Source of the DNA: Sepioteuthis lessoniana
Lineage: Eukaryota > Mollusca > Cephalopoda > Myopsida > Loliginidae
Length of the DNA stretch: 64,000 nt
Direction: 5' to 3'
NCBI GenBank assembly: GCA_963585895.1
Contig: OY757904.1
Span: forward strand, 61,654,702 to 61,718,701
The position numbers and the translations under genes were made by a program. The notes beneath the pieces are model-generated. The model ran no database searches, had not been told where the DNA came from, and worked only from the letters and a program-made list of their open reading frames with translations. Of this stretch, positions 9,896-20,603 are shown in pieces. Each line of letters starts with the position of its first letter. The stretch's first letter is position 1.

Positions 9896-10019
9896 TATGC
9901 AAGCGTTTGAACTTTGCGAGGAACTACACTTGCATTCAAAGTCTTTAGCTAACGAACAATTTTACAAAATAAATAAAATAATTAATACACTTAGTTAATT
10001 ACCTCAATTAATTTATAGT

Positions 10020-10145
10020 TGGGAAAAGTATGAACCCCCAATCCTTCCAGCTATGGCTTAAATATTATCACTACTAGTCTTACAAAAGGACCACTTTGGC
10101 ATTCAATGCCTTGTGAAGGTTCATATGCTATTAAAAAAGAAACCA
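10020..10145 (+). repeat. SINE-C tail fragment
   Basis: Contains 'gggaaaagtatgaaccccc', 'atggcttaaatattatca' and the tail stem-loop region, followed by AAAGAAACCAAA. Confidence 0.6.
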
Positions 10146-10224
10146 AAGCCATCAGAAACTCTGTTCATTAGCTGTACAATTGTGAACAATGATGCAAGCA
10201 TCATTACCTCGAAGATTTGCCCTG

Positions 10225-10632
10225 TCGGCTGGAGCTGTATAATACACAGACTGCACCTCTGCAGAGTGGTTAGTGTCCTGATATGATACTAAACGATCAG
10301 ATATTGAGGTTCCAGTAATGCTGGAGCTTTGGGGAATGCGGAGTACTGCTTCATTTCCATCGCTCCCAGGTCCACTGTGGCCCGGAGTGCTAGCACCTAT
10401 CTATGGGCAAATAGAACTAAACTGTGGTTTTGAGAGTTTATTGTTTTTGAATTCAAACTGCATATTTTTGCAAAACCGAATTATCTCAAATAGAACAGAT
10501 TTGAAATTAAAACTGCGTACTTATGGTAAACTGAATTATTCAAAATAGAACTATTCTAACATTTAAATTGCATACTTATGCTTAACTGAATTATGTGAAC
10601 TAAAACTGTTTTTACATTTAACTCTGTGTATT
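10225..10632 (+). repeat. Rep-D copy, tail missing
   Basis: Head (TGTATAATACACAGACTGC, GAGGTTCCAGTAATGCTGG) followed by three to four subrepeats of the 'cttatgctaaactgaatta' type. A second Rep-D head follows immediately at 10633, so the tail was lost or the copies are joined. Confidence 0.75.
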
Positions 10633-11155
10633 ACCCGATTAGCTGGGGCTGTAGAATACACAGACTGCATCTCTGCAGAGGGTTAAGACCCCACTCAGCA
10701 GCGAGTGTCCTGGATATGACACTAAACAATCTGATGGTGAGGTCCCAGTAATGCTGGAGCTTTGGGGAATGCGGAGTACCCCTTCATTGTCATCGCTCCC
10801 TGTGGCCTGGAGTAGTAGCACCTGTTAGGGCCCTATCAATGGGTGAAATAGAACTAAACCACGTACTGATGCTAAACTAAATTGACATGCAGCCTGCGAA
10901 CTTATGGTGAACTTAATTGTTTGAAATAAAACTGTTTTTGACATTAAAACTGTATTTACGCTAAATTGAATTGTTTGAATTAGAACTGTTTGACTAAACG
11001 GAATAGCTTGAAATAGAAATTTCTTTTGACAATTCAACTCTGTACTTATAATAAACTGAATTATTTGAAATAGAACTGTTCATTTGTATAAAAATGGATT
11101 TGGCATTAAATAACCTACAAAGGTTGATATGTCATAAAACCCAAACAAACAAAAC
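10633..11155 (+). repeat. Rep-D copy, complete
   Basis: Head TGTAGAATACACAGACTGCA, mid block GATGGTGAGGTCCCAGTAAT, about four subrepeats of roughly 50-56 bp, and tail AATGGATTTGGCATTAAATA ... GGTTGATATGTC, then CCAAACAAACAAAACC. Confidence 0.8.
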
Positions 11156-11394
11156 CTCGAATGGAGTGTTAAATCTGCTTTTGAATTATTCCATTCATAT
11201 TATTTATAAAAACGAACAAAAATGTCTAATACCAGTATTTTTGTGTACTTTATGACCATTTAAAGTTAAAAGAATTACTAGATTCGAAATAATCAGAGAT
11301 TTACATCCTTTATATGATAATATTCATATCTCCAAAGAGTTGTCCCAAATAATTGAATTCATTCTTTATAGACAGTTGTTTTTAACCAGAACGT

Positions 11395-11560
11395 TTCGTC
11401 AGCCTTGTTGGTGAGGCTCAGAATCCACCGACTATAATTTCTGTAGCGAGGCAACAGCACCACCTATTGAAAAACGGTTGTTTTGAGTATGACGCCATAC
11501 TGCCTTCAGTGGTCAGGTTCCAGTTCTTGAGCTTTGGTGAGCATGGCGTCACCTCTTCTC

Positions 11561-11591
<31 letters not shown>
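11395..11591 (+). repeat. degenerate Rep-D head and (AAT)n
   Basis: A diverged head block ('gtgaggctcagaatccaccg', 'ggtcaggttccag') is followed by an (AAT)n run at 11561-11591. Confidence 0.5.
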
Positions 11592-11592
<1 letters not shown>

Positions 11593-12100
11593 CCTTAAAG
11601 CAGAAATCAAAATTAAAAGGTAAGCAGACTAAAGGCATTAGGATGAATATCAGAAAGTTAGATAAAGTCTGTCTCTATATGCATGGCAACCGCACAAAGC
11701 TTTTCCAATGGGAACAGCAAAGTAATGATAACGTTATATCTGAAAAAAATATTATATGAACTTGTGTGATAAGAAAGCATGGATATTTAATATGATAGAT
11801 CTCTGTCGAACAAAGCTTCACCAAGAAGAGAGAATTTCAGATGTCATGTGTATTCTGTCCTATATAATTGATACTCAAGCTTACACCTTTAGCAGGGAAT
11901 ATAAAGGCAGTTCTAGCTAAGTTAAGGACAGAACATTAGAAAGTTTTTATCTGGGGTGAGGCGATGAAATCAGACTTGATTGTTCTGGTGTCGCACGAAA
12001 ATGCATGTGGGCGGATTCAATCATTATGGAATGAAATCAGTATAATCAATAGAGAACAACACCGGAAGATAAAGTAATTGAAAGAAGAACGTATAGACCC
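11592..12100. other. nothing recognised
   Basis: No long frame, box or repeat block seen. Confidence 0.45.
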
Positions 12101-12104
12101 ACCC

Positions 12105-12370
12105 ATTTCACCACGGCGAGGGTGAGACAAAAAGTCAATTTTTAAAGCAGGGTAAAGCTGATTTGAATTTAGATTTTTCTTTCTCCTGGACTTGTTGCAA
12201 TTCCAGACTAAAGAACCCAGTCTGCCCTACAATTCACTCATATCAAGATGAGGGTTGAATGGATAGCTTCATGCGTTTCTCAAGGGTGTTTGAACGAAGT
12301 GAAACGTAAACTGTTTCGTCCGGGGTTTAAAGTTAAGTCCATTTCCTATGATGATAACCGTTACATTATC
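12105..12370 (-). repeat. SINE-B, diverged copy
   Basis: Minus strand: tRNA-like head complement near 12340-12365 (GATGATAACCGTTACATTAT on plus), 'ctcaagggtgtttgaac', 'cctggacttgttgcaatt' and the 'caaaaagtcaatttttaaag' tail block. Confidence 0.7.
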
Positions 12371-12649
12371 TGCGATTGGAAGAAATTGTGAAAATGTTAG
12401 GTACTCATAGTGTTTTTAGAAGGCCTAACATAGACATGTACACGATACATGAACCCTAAATTTAGAAAGAAAAGTCAATATACCTCAAGATAAAAAAATA
12501 ATAAAGAAAGCGACAAAAACCAAAAATGAAAAAACACCTTACGCTACGGTGTGAAAATGTTAAATAATTAATCAGCTGTACCAATTACATGAGAGATAAT
12601 GTTGATGAGATAAAAGATTTTCAATATTAGTCAATTCCGTGTTACGCTC

Positions 12650-12798
12650 TTTGAACTGGGGTTGTTGAATACACCAATTTCATCCATGCAGAGGAGAAAG
12701 TGCCCCATCATTACGAACATTCTGGTGGTAAGGATTCATTCGTGGAATATTGAGGAATGTAGAGTACACCTTCTTTGCCATCGATACTTCGTTCATAG
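12650..12798 (+). repeat. Rep-D head, truncated by LINE-1
   Basis: GGGGTTGTTGAATACACCAA through 'gtagagtacaccttctttg', then an abrupt change into LINE-1 coding sequence at about 12799. Confidence 0.65.
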
Positions 12799-13215
12799 AT
12801 ACTGCTACATGGATGCACGAAATGGACTCTAACTAAACGTATGGAAAAAAAGCTTGACGGCAATTACACAAGAATGCTGCAAGCGATATTGAACAAGACA
12901 TGGAGGCAGCATCCCACAAAAAAGCAGCTATACAACCACCTACCTCCCCATCACGAAAACTATCCAAATTAGACGAACAAGACATACGGGCAACTGCTGG
13001 AGAAGTAAGGACGAACTCATAAGCAATATACTCAAGTGGACCCCGTCACATTGACGAACAAAGGTAGGACAACCAGAGAGAACCTACATACAGCAACTCT
13101 GTGCTGATACAAGGAGGAGACTGGAAGACCTCCCTGGAGTGATGCACGATTGAGACAGGTGGTGGGAGAGGATCAGGGAAATCCGTGCTAGTCGCATGAA
13201 ATGATGATGAATCAG
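12799..13215 (+). pseudogene. LINE-1 reverse transcriptase, 3' end fragment
   Basis: Translates, with frameshifts, to the C-terminal part of the LINE-1 ORF2: a TWTLTKRMEKKLDGNYTRML-like segment, then LNKTWRQHPTKKQLYNHLPP. Degenerate 'GRTTRENLHTATLC' and VVGEDQGN-type segments follow. It is 5' truncated at the position where TAYGGCTGCAC-type sequence starts, as is usual for LINE insertions. Its counterpart at 17705 is cut by the assembly gap, so this copy shows what probably follows there. Confidence 0.8.
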
Positions 13216-13849
13216 GTAAGGTCTTTCGATAAACAACAGGTATTTTTGGTTCTATCATTAGAGTGATTTTTAGCAAGATTATTTGTTATCCATGTCATTT
13301 CACATCGGATACCAAGTACTGTAGATAAGTAGTTATTTACAAACCTTAGCTAAGTTTTTTCCCAAGGCTAGAAGAATGGAACAGCCAGTGATAATCGAAC
13401 TCACTAGCCAAAACGCCACGTGTAATGTCCATTATAGACATGTAGTTGATGCAGGGAATCGTAGTAAATATCTCCCTCAAAATCTATCTTGATGAACCTA
13501 ATAAAGAACGTAATAAAACCACATCTGGTTATTGATTCTTAGATTTCTTTGTTAATATTACGTAATGTTAAATGTGAAGGGTTTGTTTTTTGTTTTTCTT
13601 TCACGTCCTTTTTTCTGATTGGTTGATTTCTATGGTAGATATATTCCCCTATATCATGATAACGGAACAAATGCCATTACTGATAATTTTTTTGTACTGT
13701 GACCAGAACATGATAAAAAAAATCGCTGTTTAACTACAACAAAAAACACGTAAGTTAGCAAGTGTATATATCGAGCCTACAAAATCATGAAACTCACGAA
13801 CATTCTAATTACTTTTTGTTACCAATTAGAGTTCGATAAAACAATTAAC
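13216..13849. other. no gene seen
   Basis: AT-rich. A weak SINE-C-like scrap may lie at 13355-13430 (minus). Confidence 0.4.
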
Positions 13850-14060
13850 CGATGGTAATTATTTTTTTCACTTATTTTTGTCTTTTCTTTCTTTTTACTT
13901 TTCCACGACTACACTATATTATTGAATAATTTTTGTTTCTTGTTTTTGCCTTTTGCAATTGCCTATTTTTTTTTTTTTGGCTGGGCCTTCATTTATTTTT
14001 ACCTACATTTCTCTCTTTTCTCTACTATTCTAAATTTTTTCCTTCTCTTTATTTTCTCTA

Positions 14061-14094
<34 letters not shown>

Positions 14095-14230
14095 TCACCT
14101 TTACATTAATTCTTTATTCCTTACTATTCTCTTTTTTTTGCTTGTTATTTTAGATCTTAATTCTAATACTTCCATTTCTTCTTCATTCATTATATTTTTC
14201 TTTCTTTCTTTCTTTCTATCTTTCTTTTTT

Positions 14231-14265
<35 letters not shown>

Positions 14266-14345
14266 AAATTCTCCTTTAATTCTTTATGCGTTAACTTTCT
14301 TTCTTTTTTTAATTCTCACCTTGTCTTATTTCTTTATTCATTAAA

Positions 14346-14376
<31 letters not shown>

Positions 14377-14380
14377 TTTC
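13850..14380. repeat. pyrimidine-rich block with (TTTC)n arrays
   Basis: The plus strand is mostly T and C for about 500 bp. Pure TTTC arrays lie near 14063-14091, 14198-14265 and 14350-14378. It translates to an apparent 140-residue Phe/Leu/Ser protein starting at 13922, which is an artefact of the repeat. Confidence 0.9.
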
Positions 14381-15464
14381 CACACTCCAACTTATATTTC
14401 TTGTAATATTACCCCTGCCACCACAATCATTAATTTTCTTTTCTTGCTCAACCTGCCTAATTTAATTTTTTTAATTGTTTCATGGGAAACATGCATACGT
14501 GTGCCTGCTAAATAACAAACCATCAAAAACTTCAATCTTTTGATGTTTCTATCACTTTGCAATTACTCCACCTTTCAAAAAATATAAAGAAAATAAAAAG
14601 TTAAGTAAATAACATAAAGCAATGGGCAAGTAAACAGCAACTTCTTTTCTGAATTGAAGTGAAAGAAAGAAAAAAGAAAGAAAAAGAAAGGTATTCAATA
14701 ATCTTCGATAGGATTTGATCTAGCCTCCTGGGACAGGTGCAAAAACCTGTCTTTTATTGCTTGCCAAAAGTTCCTGCCAGGTAACGTAATTAACTTGTTC
14801 AGTATAATCCCAGAACTGACATAGCTGTTTGTATTTAATTATATTATCGTAATCAGCTGCCATCTACACATGCACAAACCAATTCAATACACGTATACTT
14901 ACACATTTGCTGAATTAATAACAGAAAAAAAAAAAAAAAACATTTACCTAACATTGAAAAACATTTTCGAATAGCTCGAATAGTTTCTCATAGAAGATGA
15001 AAGTAATTGAACCGTCGATAAAATTCGATAGTAAAATATTTAAATATTTAAAAATATTTGAAATATTTAATCATCGACGAATTAACATTTTTTCAATATC
15101 ACAAATGGGCTGATATGTTTTACAGTTTTTTCGTTTTTGTCTACAATTATCTTATCTATAAAACCTTTCTTTTGAAATTCTGATACTGCAATATAAAAGC
15201 AGGTCTTTTCAATGCACTCGTATTTCTCTTTCCGGTTTCTATTCTTTCTACCGGACAAGTTTATATATCATAGGACGCTATTCTTTCATTACTTCTTGTA
15301 TAATTGAATAATGAGGCTATAGAAACAACAGTTTTCATTTCTCTAGAATAAAATAAAAATGGATAATCTCTTTATCTTGCGCCTCTCCCCAATCTTCTCT
15401 TTATCTCTGTCTACATCTCTGTCTCTCTGTTCCTTTCTCCCCCCCTCTCTCTTTCTCTGCCTCC

Positions 15465-15465
<1 letters not shown>
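14381..15465. other. AT-rich region, no gene seen
   Basis: A-rich and T-rich runs, with palindromic AAATATTT units near 15030-15070. No coding or repeat family signal. Confidence 0.5.
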
Positions 15466-15493
<28 letters not shown>

Positions 15494-15495
<2 letters not shown>

Positions 15496-15738
15496 AGTAA
15501 AGTTGGCGACCGTAGTCGAGGGCGACTAGAAGACTCCCTTTTTTAATAGCTACTACATCGAGGTGTAGGGGAGGGCGTGACTCGTTTCCCAGGATGGCTC
15601 AACTTTACCCTTGATCTGTATTTTATAATGTGTTAAGCAAGTCGGCCTCGAGTACCAGTTTTTGAGTCTTTCGTATGACACGACCCGGGATTGAACCCCG
15701 GTTTCCCGGACCATTAGCGAAGACTCGACGCATTATAT
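15494..15738 (-). repeat. SINE-A inside a (TA)n tract
   Basis: Minus-strand SINE-A with the T-arm complement (GGGATTGAACCCCGG) and body blocks. The far 5' head with box A is lost. (TA)n runs flank it on both sides (15466-15492 and 15734-15752), as if it had inserted within a dinucleotide array. Confidence 0.8.
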
Positions 15739-15752
15739 ATATATATATATAT

Positions 15753-16160
15753 ACGGTCTGCCTAAAAGTAACCAGACTGGGTGTATGGTATGAAGTATTG
15801 GTAAAAGTGGGACCAAATGATTGTGTTATCATCGAACATTATATATTGAGAGGATGTAATCTCAATCTCTTGCGTCCAAGGGATTTTATTTTCGACATAC
15901 TCTGTTTTCACTTCCTCTTTTTCAAATCGCTCGGGTATGAGTACTGAGGAATAAATGGTGAACACCGAGCAACGATTAAAGCGGAAGTTTTTCGTCTGGT
16001 TGGGGAAAACTCCGTCACAAACACTTAAAAAGCTTCAACAAGTACGCGGAGATATCACCATGTCACCTACATGTGTTTTTGAGTGCAATAAAAGGTTCAA
16101 AGAAGGGTGTGAACAGGTGAAAGACGACTCCAAGTACAGGAGGCCATCAATTAGTAGAAT
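15753..16160 (+). mobile_element. mariner element, 5' part
   Basis: A TIR-like start (GGTCTGCCTAAAAGTAACCA) follows TA. The frame from 15955 gives VNTEQRLKRKFFVWLGKTPS, then CVFECNKRFKEGCEQVKDDS, the N-terminal helix-turn-helix of mariner transposases. A typical transposase has about 340-350 residues; only about the first 67 remain. It stops near 16160, where LINE-1 sequence begins. The catalytic domain and the 3' inverted repeat are missing. Confidence 0.75.
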
Positions 16161-17705
16161 TAAAATCAACGTTAACACTAAGATCAACGTTAACAACTGC
16201 GTTAACACTAAGAAACAAATTCGATGCACTATAGGAGAAGACAGAAACATATACACCTAATGACGAATATGAGAATTTCGTCAATGCCCACTTAGAAGCA
16301 GCAGCAGAATGCATTCCAACTAAACAAAGAGCTAAACCTAGAGTCCCATGAGAGACAATAGCTGTTAGAAAAAAAGCGGGCATACATGAAAACGGCGTGG
16401 AAATGCAATAGGAAGAATCCAACCAATACCAATGCCCTGAAACTTAAAAAGGCACAAAATGAATTAGGTAACAGAGCAAACGGAATACAAAATCAGATCG
16501 GTAAGATTAGAGACTTGGTTGAAGATAGACAAACAGGATTATCATGGCAAACGGTAAACGAAGTGAGCAGAAGGAAGAGCACTGCGAAAACTAAACTGAA
16601 AGCTACCAGCCAAGAAGTATGGAAGATCAGGGAATTCGACGACATACTGCCCCAACACTCTAAAGCCGTATCTAACACTGTATGCAATCAAAACACAATA
16701 GACAGATGGACAAAGGGATGCATCCTCCCCTTCCCTAAGAAGGGTGACCTTGGATTAGCCAAGAACTACTGGGATATAACCATTACATCCATAGCGGCCA
16801 ACATATACAATACTCTGCAACGAAACCGCATAGAACCCAAATTTGAGAAGACACTGAGGAAGAACCAATATGGCTTTCGGAGAAATAGATCCACGACATC
16901 ACTAATTTTGACTTTCCGTCGAATTGCTGAAGATGTGTTTGCAAAAAACCTTGAAGCAACAATATTATTTGTCGACTTCGCCGAGGCCTTTGACCCCATA
17001 CACAGTGGAAAGATGAAGCAAATACTACTCGCCTATGCCCTACCCAAAAAAACTGTCACAGCTATAATGATGCTATATAAAAACAGGAAAGTAAAAGTCA
17101 GCTCCCCGGATGGAGACACAGACTACTTCGACATTGTAGCAGGTGTACTGCAAGGAGACACATTAGCCCCATAACTCTGTCAAGACTACGTGCTTAGAAC
17201 GTCGATTGACAGAATTAAAGCAAACGGTTTCAAGTCAACAAAGGAAAGAAACAGAAGTTACCTCGCACAAACAATTACGGACGCGGACTACGTCGATGAC
17301 ATAGCACTTCTGGCAAACCCTGCTACATAGTCTAGAACGAGCAACTGCAGGCTAGACGGAATATATGTGCTTTAATCAAAGAGGTGACATCTCCACACTA
17401 AACTACGAAACTAGTAAACAAGAAAGCAGTATGTCATTAACCAAGACAGACATCAACATGCGACTAGCAAAGGCATGGACAGCCTTCGATAGGCTATCGG
17501 TCATATGATGTCAGATCTGACCGATAAAATGAAACGCAGTTTTTTCCAAGCAGCGGTCGTGTCGATACTGCTATATGGATGCACCACATGGACGCTAACA
17601 AAAGTTATGGAGAAAATGTTTGACGGCAACAACACAAGAATGTTGCAAGCCGTATTGAACAAGTCCTGGAGGCAGCACGCCACAAAACACCAGCTGTACG
17701 GCCAC
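16161..17705 (+). pseudogene. LINE-1 family reverse transcriptase, degenerate
   Basis: ORF2 remnant of a non-LTR retrotransposon. The longest frame is 16386-17174. Visible motifs are the finger region NQYGFRRNRSTTSLILTFRR, motif A FVDFAEAFD (catalytic Asp), motif B GVLQGDTLAP, and motif C YVDDIALLA near 17285-17315 in a shifted frame. The thumb-like SDLTDKMKRSFFQAAVVSIL and YGCTTWTLTK follow to 17705. A deletion is likely after 'DDILPQHS', where normally well over 100 residues would separate this from the RT fingers. Stops lie at 17174, 17329 and beyond. The right side is lost in the N gap. Confidence 0.88.
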
Positions 17706-17905
17706 NNNNNNNNNNNNNNNNNNNNNNNNNNNNNNNNNNNNNNNNNNNNNNNNNNNNNNNNNNNNNNNNNNNNNNNNNNNNNNNNNNNNNNNNNNNNNNN
17801 NNNNNNNNNNNNNNNNNNNNNNNNNNNNNNNNNNNNNNNNNNNNNNNNNNNNNNNNNNNNNNNNNNNNNNNNNNNNNNNNNNNNNNNNNNNNNNNNNNNN
17901 NNNNN
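17706..17905. other. assembly gap of 200 N
   Basis: Exactly 200 N. The round length suggests a placeholder, so real missing length is unknown. It truncates the LINE-1 copy. Confidence 0.99.
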
Positions 17906-18084
17906 GAGGGCCAAATATGAACACATACAATTTATTGCATCGTCAGTCGTTATTTGAATTTTTGACAAATTTTCCTATATTTATTTTGATAGTAAAATTT
18001 ACAAAGAAAAATCATTTTTAAAAACCCTGGAAATTACGGACATTTCTATCATAATTTGTTATATAGATTATTATATATCCTATC

Positions 18085-18386
18085 TGTTAGTCAAACAGAC
18101 CAGTTTAACTATTTAACTGTGTGCCCAGAAATGATTGATGATAAATCAAATTGTTACTGTTGCATAGCAATACTTGAAATCATTTAAATCTACTCAAATA
18201 AACCAATAAATGTTTGATAGCCATCACCGAAACCATTTCACCGTGTGCAAACAAATAATTTCATGTTAGATAGAATAGTATAAACCATTTAACTGTCTGC
18301 AAACAAATGAATTTTAGCTTGTTTAACATGTTACCAACAAATTATTCGTTTACTTGTCATATATTCAAAATTTTATATATGTATAG

Positions 18387-18451
<65 letters not shown>

Positions 18452-18520
18452 CTGATTTGGTAATATCATAGATGACCTACTAGGACTGATACCCCATAAA
18501 ATCCAAAAAAAACAACTCTT
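18085..18520 (+). repeat. Rep-D body and tail with (GT)n
   Basis: Subrepeats of the 'ccatttaactgtgtgcaaac' type, an (AT)n plus (GT)n array at about 18380-18449, and a diverged tail (AACTGATTTGGTAATATCAT ... ACCCCATAAAATCC). The head is missing, perhaps in the gap. Confidence 0.65.
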
Positions 18521-18664
18521 ATTTTATATTGTCTTTTTTCCATTCTTCCTTTTTTCCTAATGCACTCAAAAAGAAGATAAGCGTCTGATATATATACAAA
18601 TATCACTTCCAATCTTTCTTTCTTTCTTTCTTTCTTATATTATCTTTCTGTCCCTTTCTAACTT

Positions 18665-18905
18665 ACTTTGGTTTATTTTCTTTGTTTTATTAGCATATCA
18701 ACCCTCGTGGGTTATTTAATGCCAAATCCACCCTAGTAGAACTACATTAGTTATACTATTCAACACATAGCTGGCCAAGACAAGGATGTTCATGCCTTTC
18801 CCTAGTGTATTTGTCCAAAAATGAACGTAATAGCGTGACTGACGTTCGAACTCGCTTACTGGTATATAGCAGTCTCTTAGGTTAGCCACTACTCTCCAGA
18901 AACTT
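18665..18905 (-). repeat. SINE-C copy
   Basis: Minus strand: tail hairpin (AACCCACGAGGGTTGATATG as read on minus), 'agggaaaggcatgaac', GAACGTCAGTCACGCTATTA and the box-A-side block 'gtggctaacc'. A short (TTTC)n lies just left at 18617-18637. Confidence 0.75.
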
Positions 18906-19069
18906 CCCTTCTCTTTAACTAGTAGTATATCCTAATTTTTTAACGGTTAACTGTGCATTCATTAAATTTATGATACTTTATACCATATAACTGAATTTAG
19001 TGAATATCAAAATAACGTTTGAAGAATTGGCGTAACATAACCATCCCACAATTGATTTACTATCGCATA

Positions 19070-19779
19070 TGTTATGTCGTCATCTACAGCATCATAACGA
19101 CACAATAATAAAGACGCAGAAAGACTTCTATATAAATATATGTACCTCTCTCTTTATTGCAAGGGTTCGAAAAGGGTTACTCAAGGTTTGCGTGTGAGAG
19201 GGACCTGGGGACCGAACAGAACTGAAATATTTTGACCTCCACTCTTATGGCTGTCAACGTTGTGTCTTTCTCGTTCTCCAGATGCTCAACCGGAGGCCCT
19301 GGGGTCCACTCTGCTGGGTTCTGGCTTTCTTTACTGCATCGTATCCGCAACTTCTCTGGTCCCCAAACTCCATCGGGGTTCCCGAGGGCCCCCTCGGCCG
19401 GGTGTGGCTTTCCCTACCATATCTCGTCCCTCTCCCTCTCCAACTCTACTGCAACTGGCACTCGAACTGAACTGACTTCTGTCTTGACTGAGCTATATAA
19501 TAGTTCAACGCACACTCGATCGCCCACTCGATCTTTGAAATCACATGATTGATCGTCATCCAGCGGAAATAACCGTCATGCAGTTTACAGGTCACTCTCT
19601 TCCGGTGCATCAGTCTATGAGTGTACCATGGGAATTTTTTTTTTTTGCTCGTCCCATTTCATCAGCCAATTTCCGCCCACGCGATTTCCTCTCATAACTG
19701 CCATTAGAATGTGTCACCTCCTTCCGGTGCATCACCTTTGAATGGCATTTTTGGCCGGGTCGAAGGTCAAAATATAACA
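19070..19779 (-). mobile_element. LTR-1 solo LTR, 4-bp TSD CATA
   Basis: 710 bp starting TGTTATG and ending ATATAACA, so the termini are TG...CA with a 6-bp inverted repeat TGTTAT/ATAACA. CATA precedes it (19066-19069) and follows it (19780-19783). Read on the minus strand, an AATAAA (complement at 19153-19158) lies about 85-90 bp before the 3' end, which fits R/U5 placement and sets the orientation. A homologous solo LTR occurs at 22055-22659. No internal gag-pol is present, so this is the product of LTR-LTR recombination. The 4-bp duplication suggests a Gypsy-type element. Confidence 0.88.
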
Positions 19780-20603
19780 CATAGACCTCAAGAAAACTTT
19801 ATTAAAAGTTGTACCTGCTGTGGACTGCATAGGTTCTCGTTCTCGTTCTAACACTGGTCAACTATGATTTAACGCTTCTATTTTGGAAAAGGTGAACGAT
19901 TCTAATTAGAATTAGATTCATTACCATTATGTCAAAAACCTTATCGGTTTGGTTTTGTTGTGTTTTATGGAATGTTAAACTTTTGAGTTGTTTAATGAAA
20001 AATCTTGAAGTTCTTCTTCTCATTTATTCGCACCTAATGCAAACGATTGATACTCATCTGTATGTTTTCAAATAATCGGTGTTTCCCGAGGGAACTCGAA
20101 AAAAATCCTTGATGGGAAATCAGAATAGAAGTACAGAAAAAAGAAATTGCAGCGTTAAACGAAAGTGCTAAGGAATGAAAAAAAAAAATGCAAGGATATA
20201 CTGAGGAGAAAAGTCCAAAACAAAAAAGTGGACAAGTCTGAAAATATAACTGGAAACGATAAATCAAAATATATTGGTGAAAGAAGAGATACTCAATAGA
20301 TACCGGAACAGGCTTATGCATTATAAATAAAACAGGACATTCCAAGACAAGGGAATAGAATTATCCTGATAAGTTGGTGGAGACTACACGTGAACGAACC
20401 AATAACCAGATCTAAAGGAAGCAAACAAATTTGAGGTAAAATATAGGAACAGAATGAACAGAGCAGAAAGATCAAATAGATGAATAACATGAAAAAAGAA
20501 TTATAAAAACTCAAAGAAGGTCCTCAGTAGGATATAACTCTGAACTCGCTCAGAGAAGGACTCAGTAAAGTACTTAAGAGGAAAATGCTCTAAAGCTGAG
20601 TAA
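19780..20603. other. Rep-D-like tail scrap and degenerate LINE-2 5' sequence
   Basis: A minus-strand tail-like piece lies near 19940-19995 (GGTTTGGTTTTGTTGTGTTT on plus). From about 20290 the A-rich sequence may be decayed upstream LINE-2 coding sequence, but I could not align it reliably. Confidence 0.35.

Noticed and set aside
13922-14344. 140-residue Phe/Leu/Ser-rich open frame
   Set aside because: It is the translation of the (TTTC)n pyrimidine block, not a gene.
17501-17968. Frames running across the N gap
   Set aside because: The gap is of unknown length, so continuity cannot be claimed. The part left of the gap is LINE-1.
19232-19552. Three overlapping plus frames of 60-106 residues
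   Set aside because: They lie inside the solo LTR-1 and do not match its other copy's frames.
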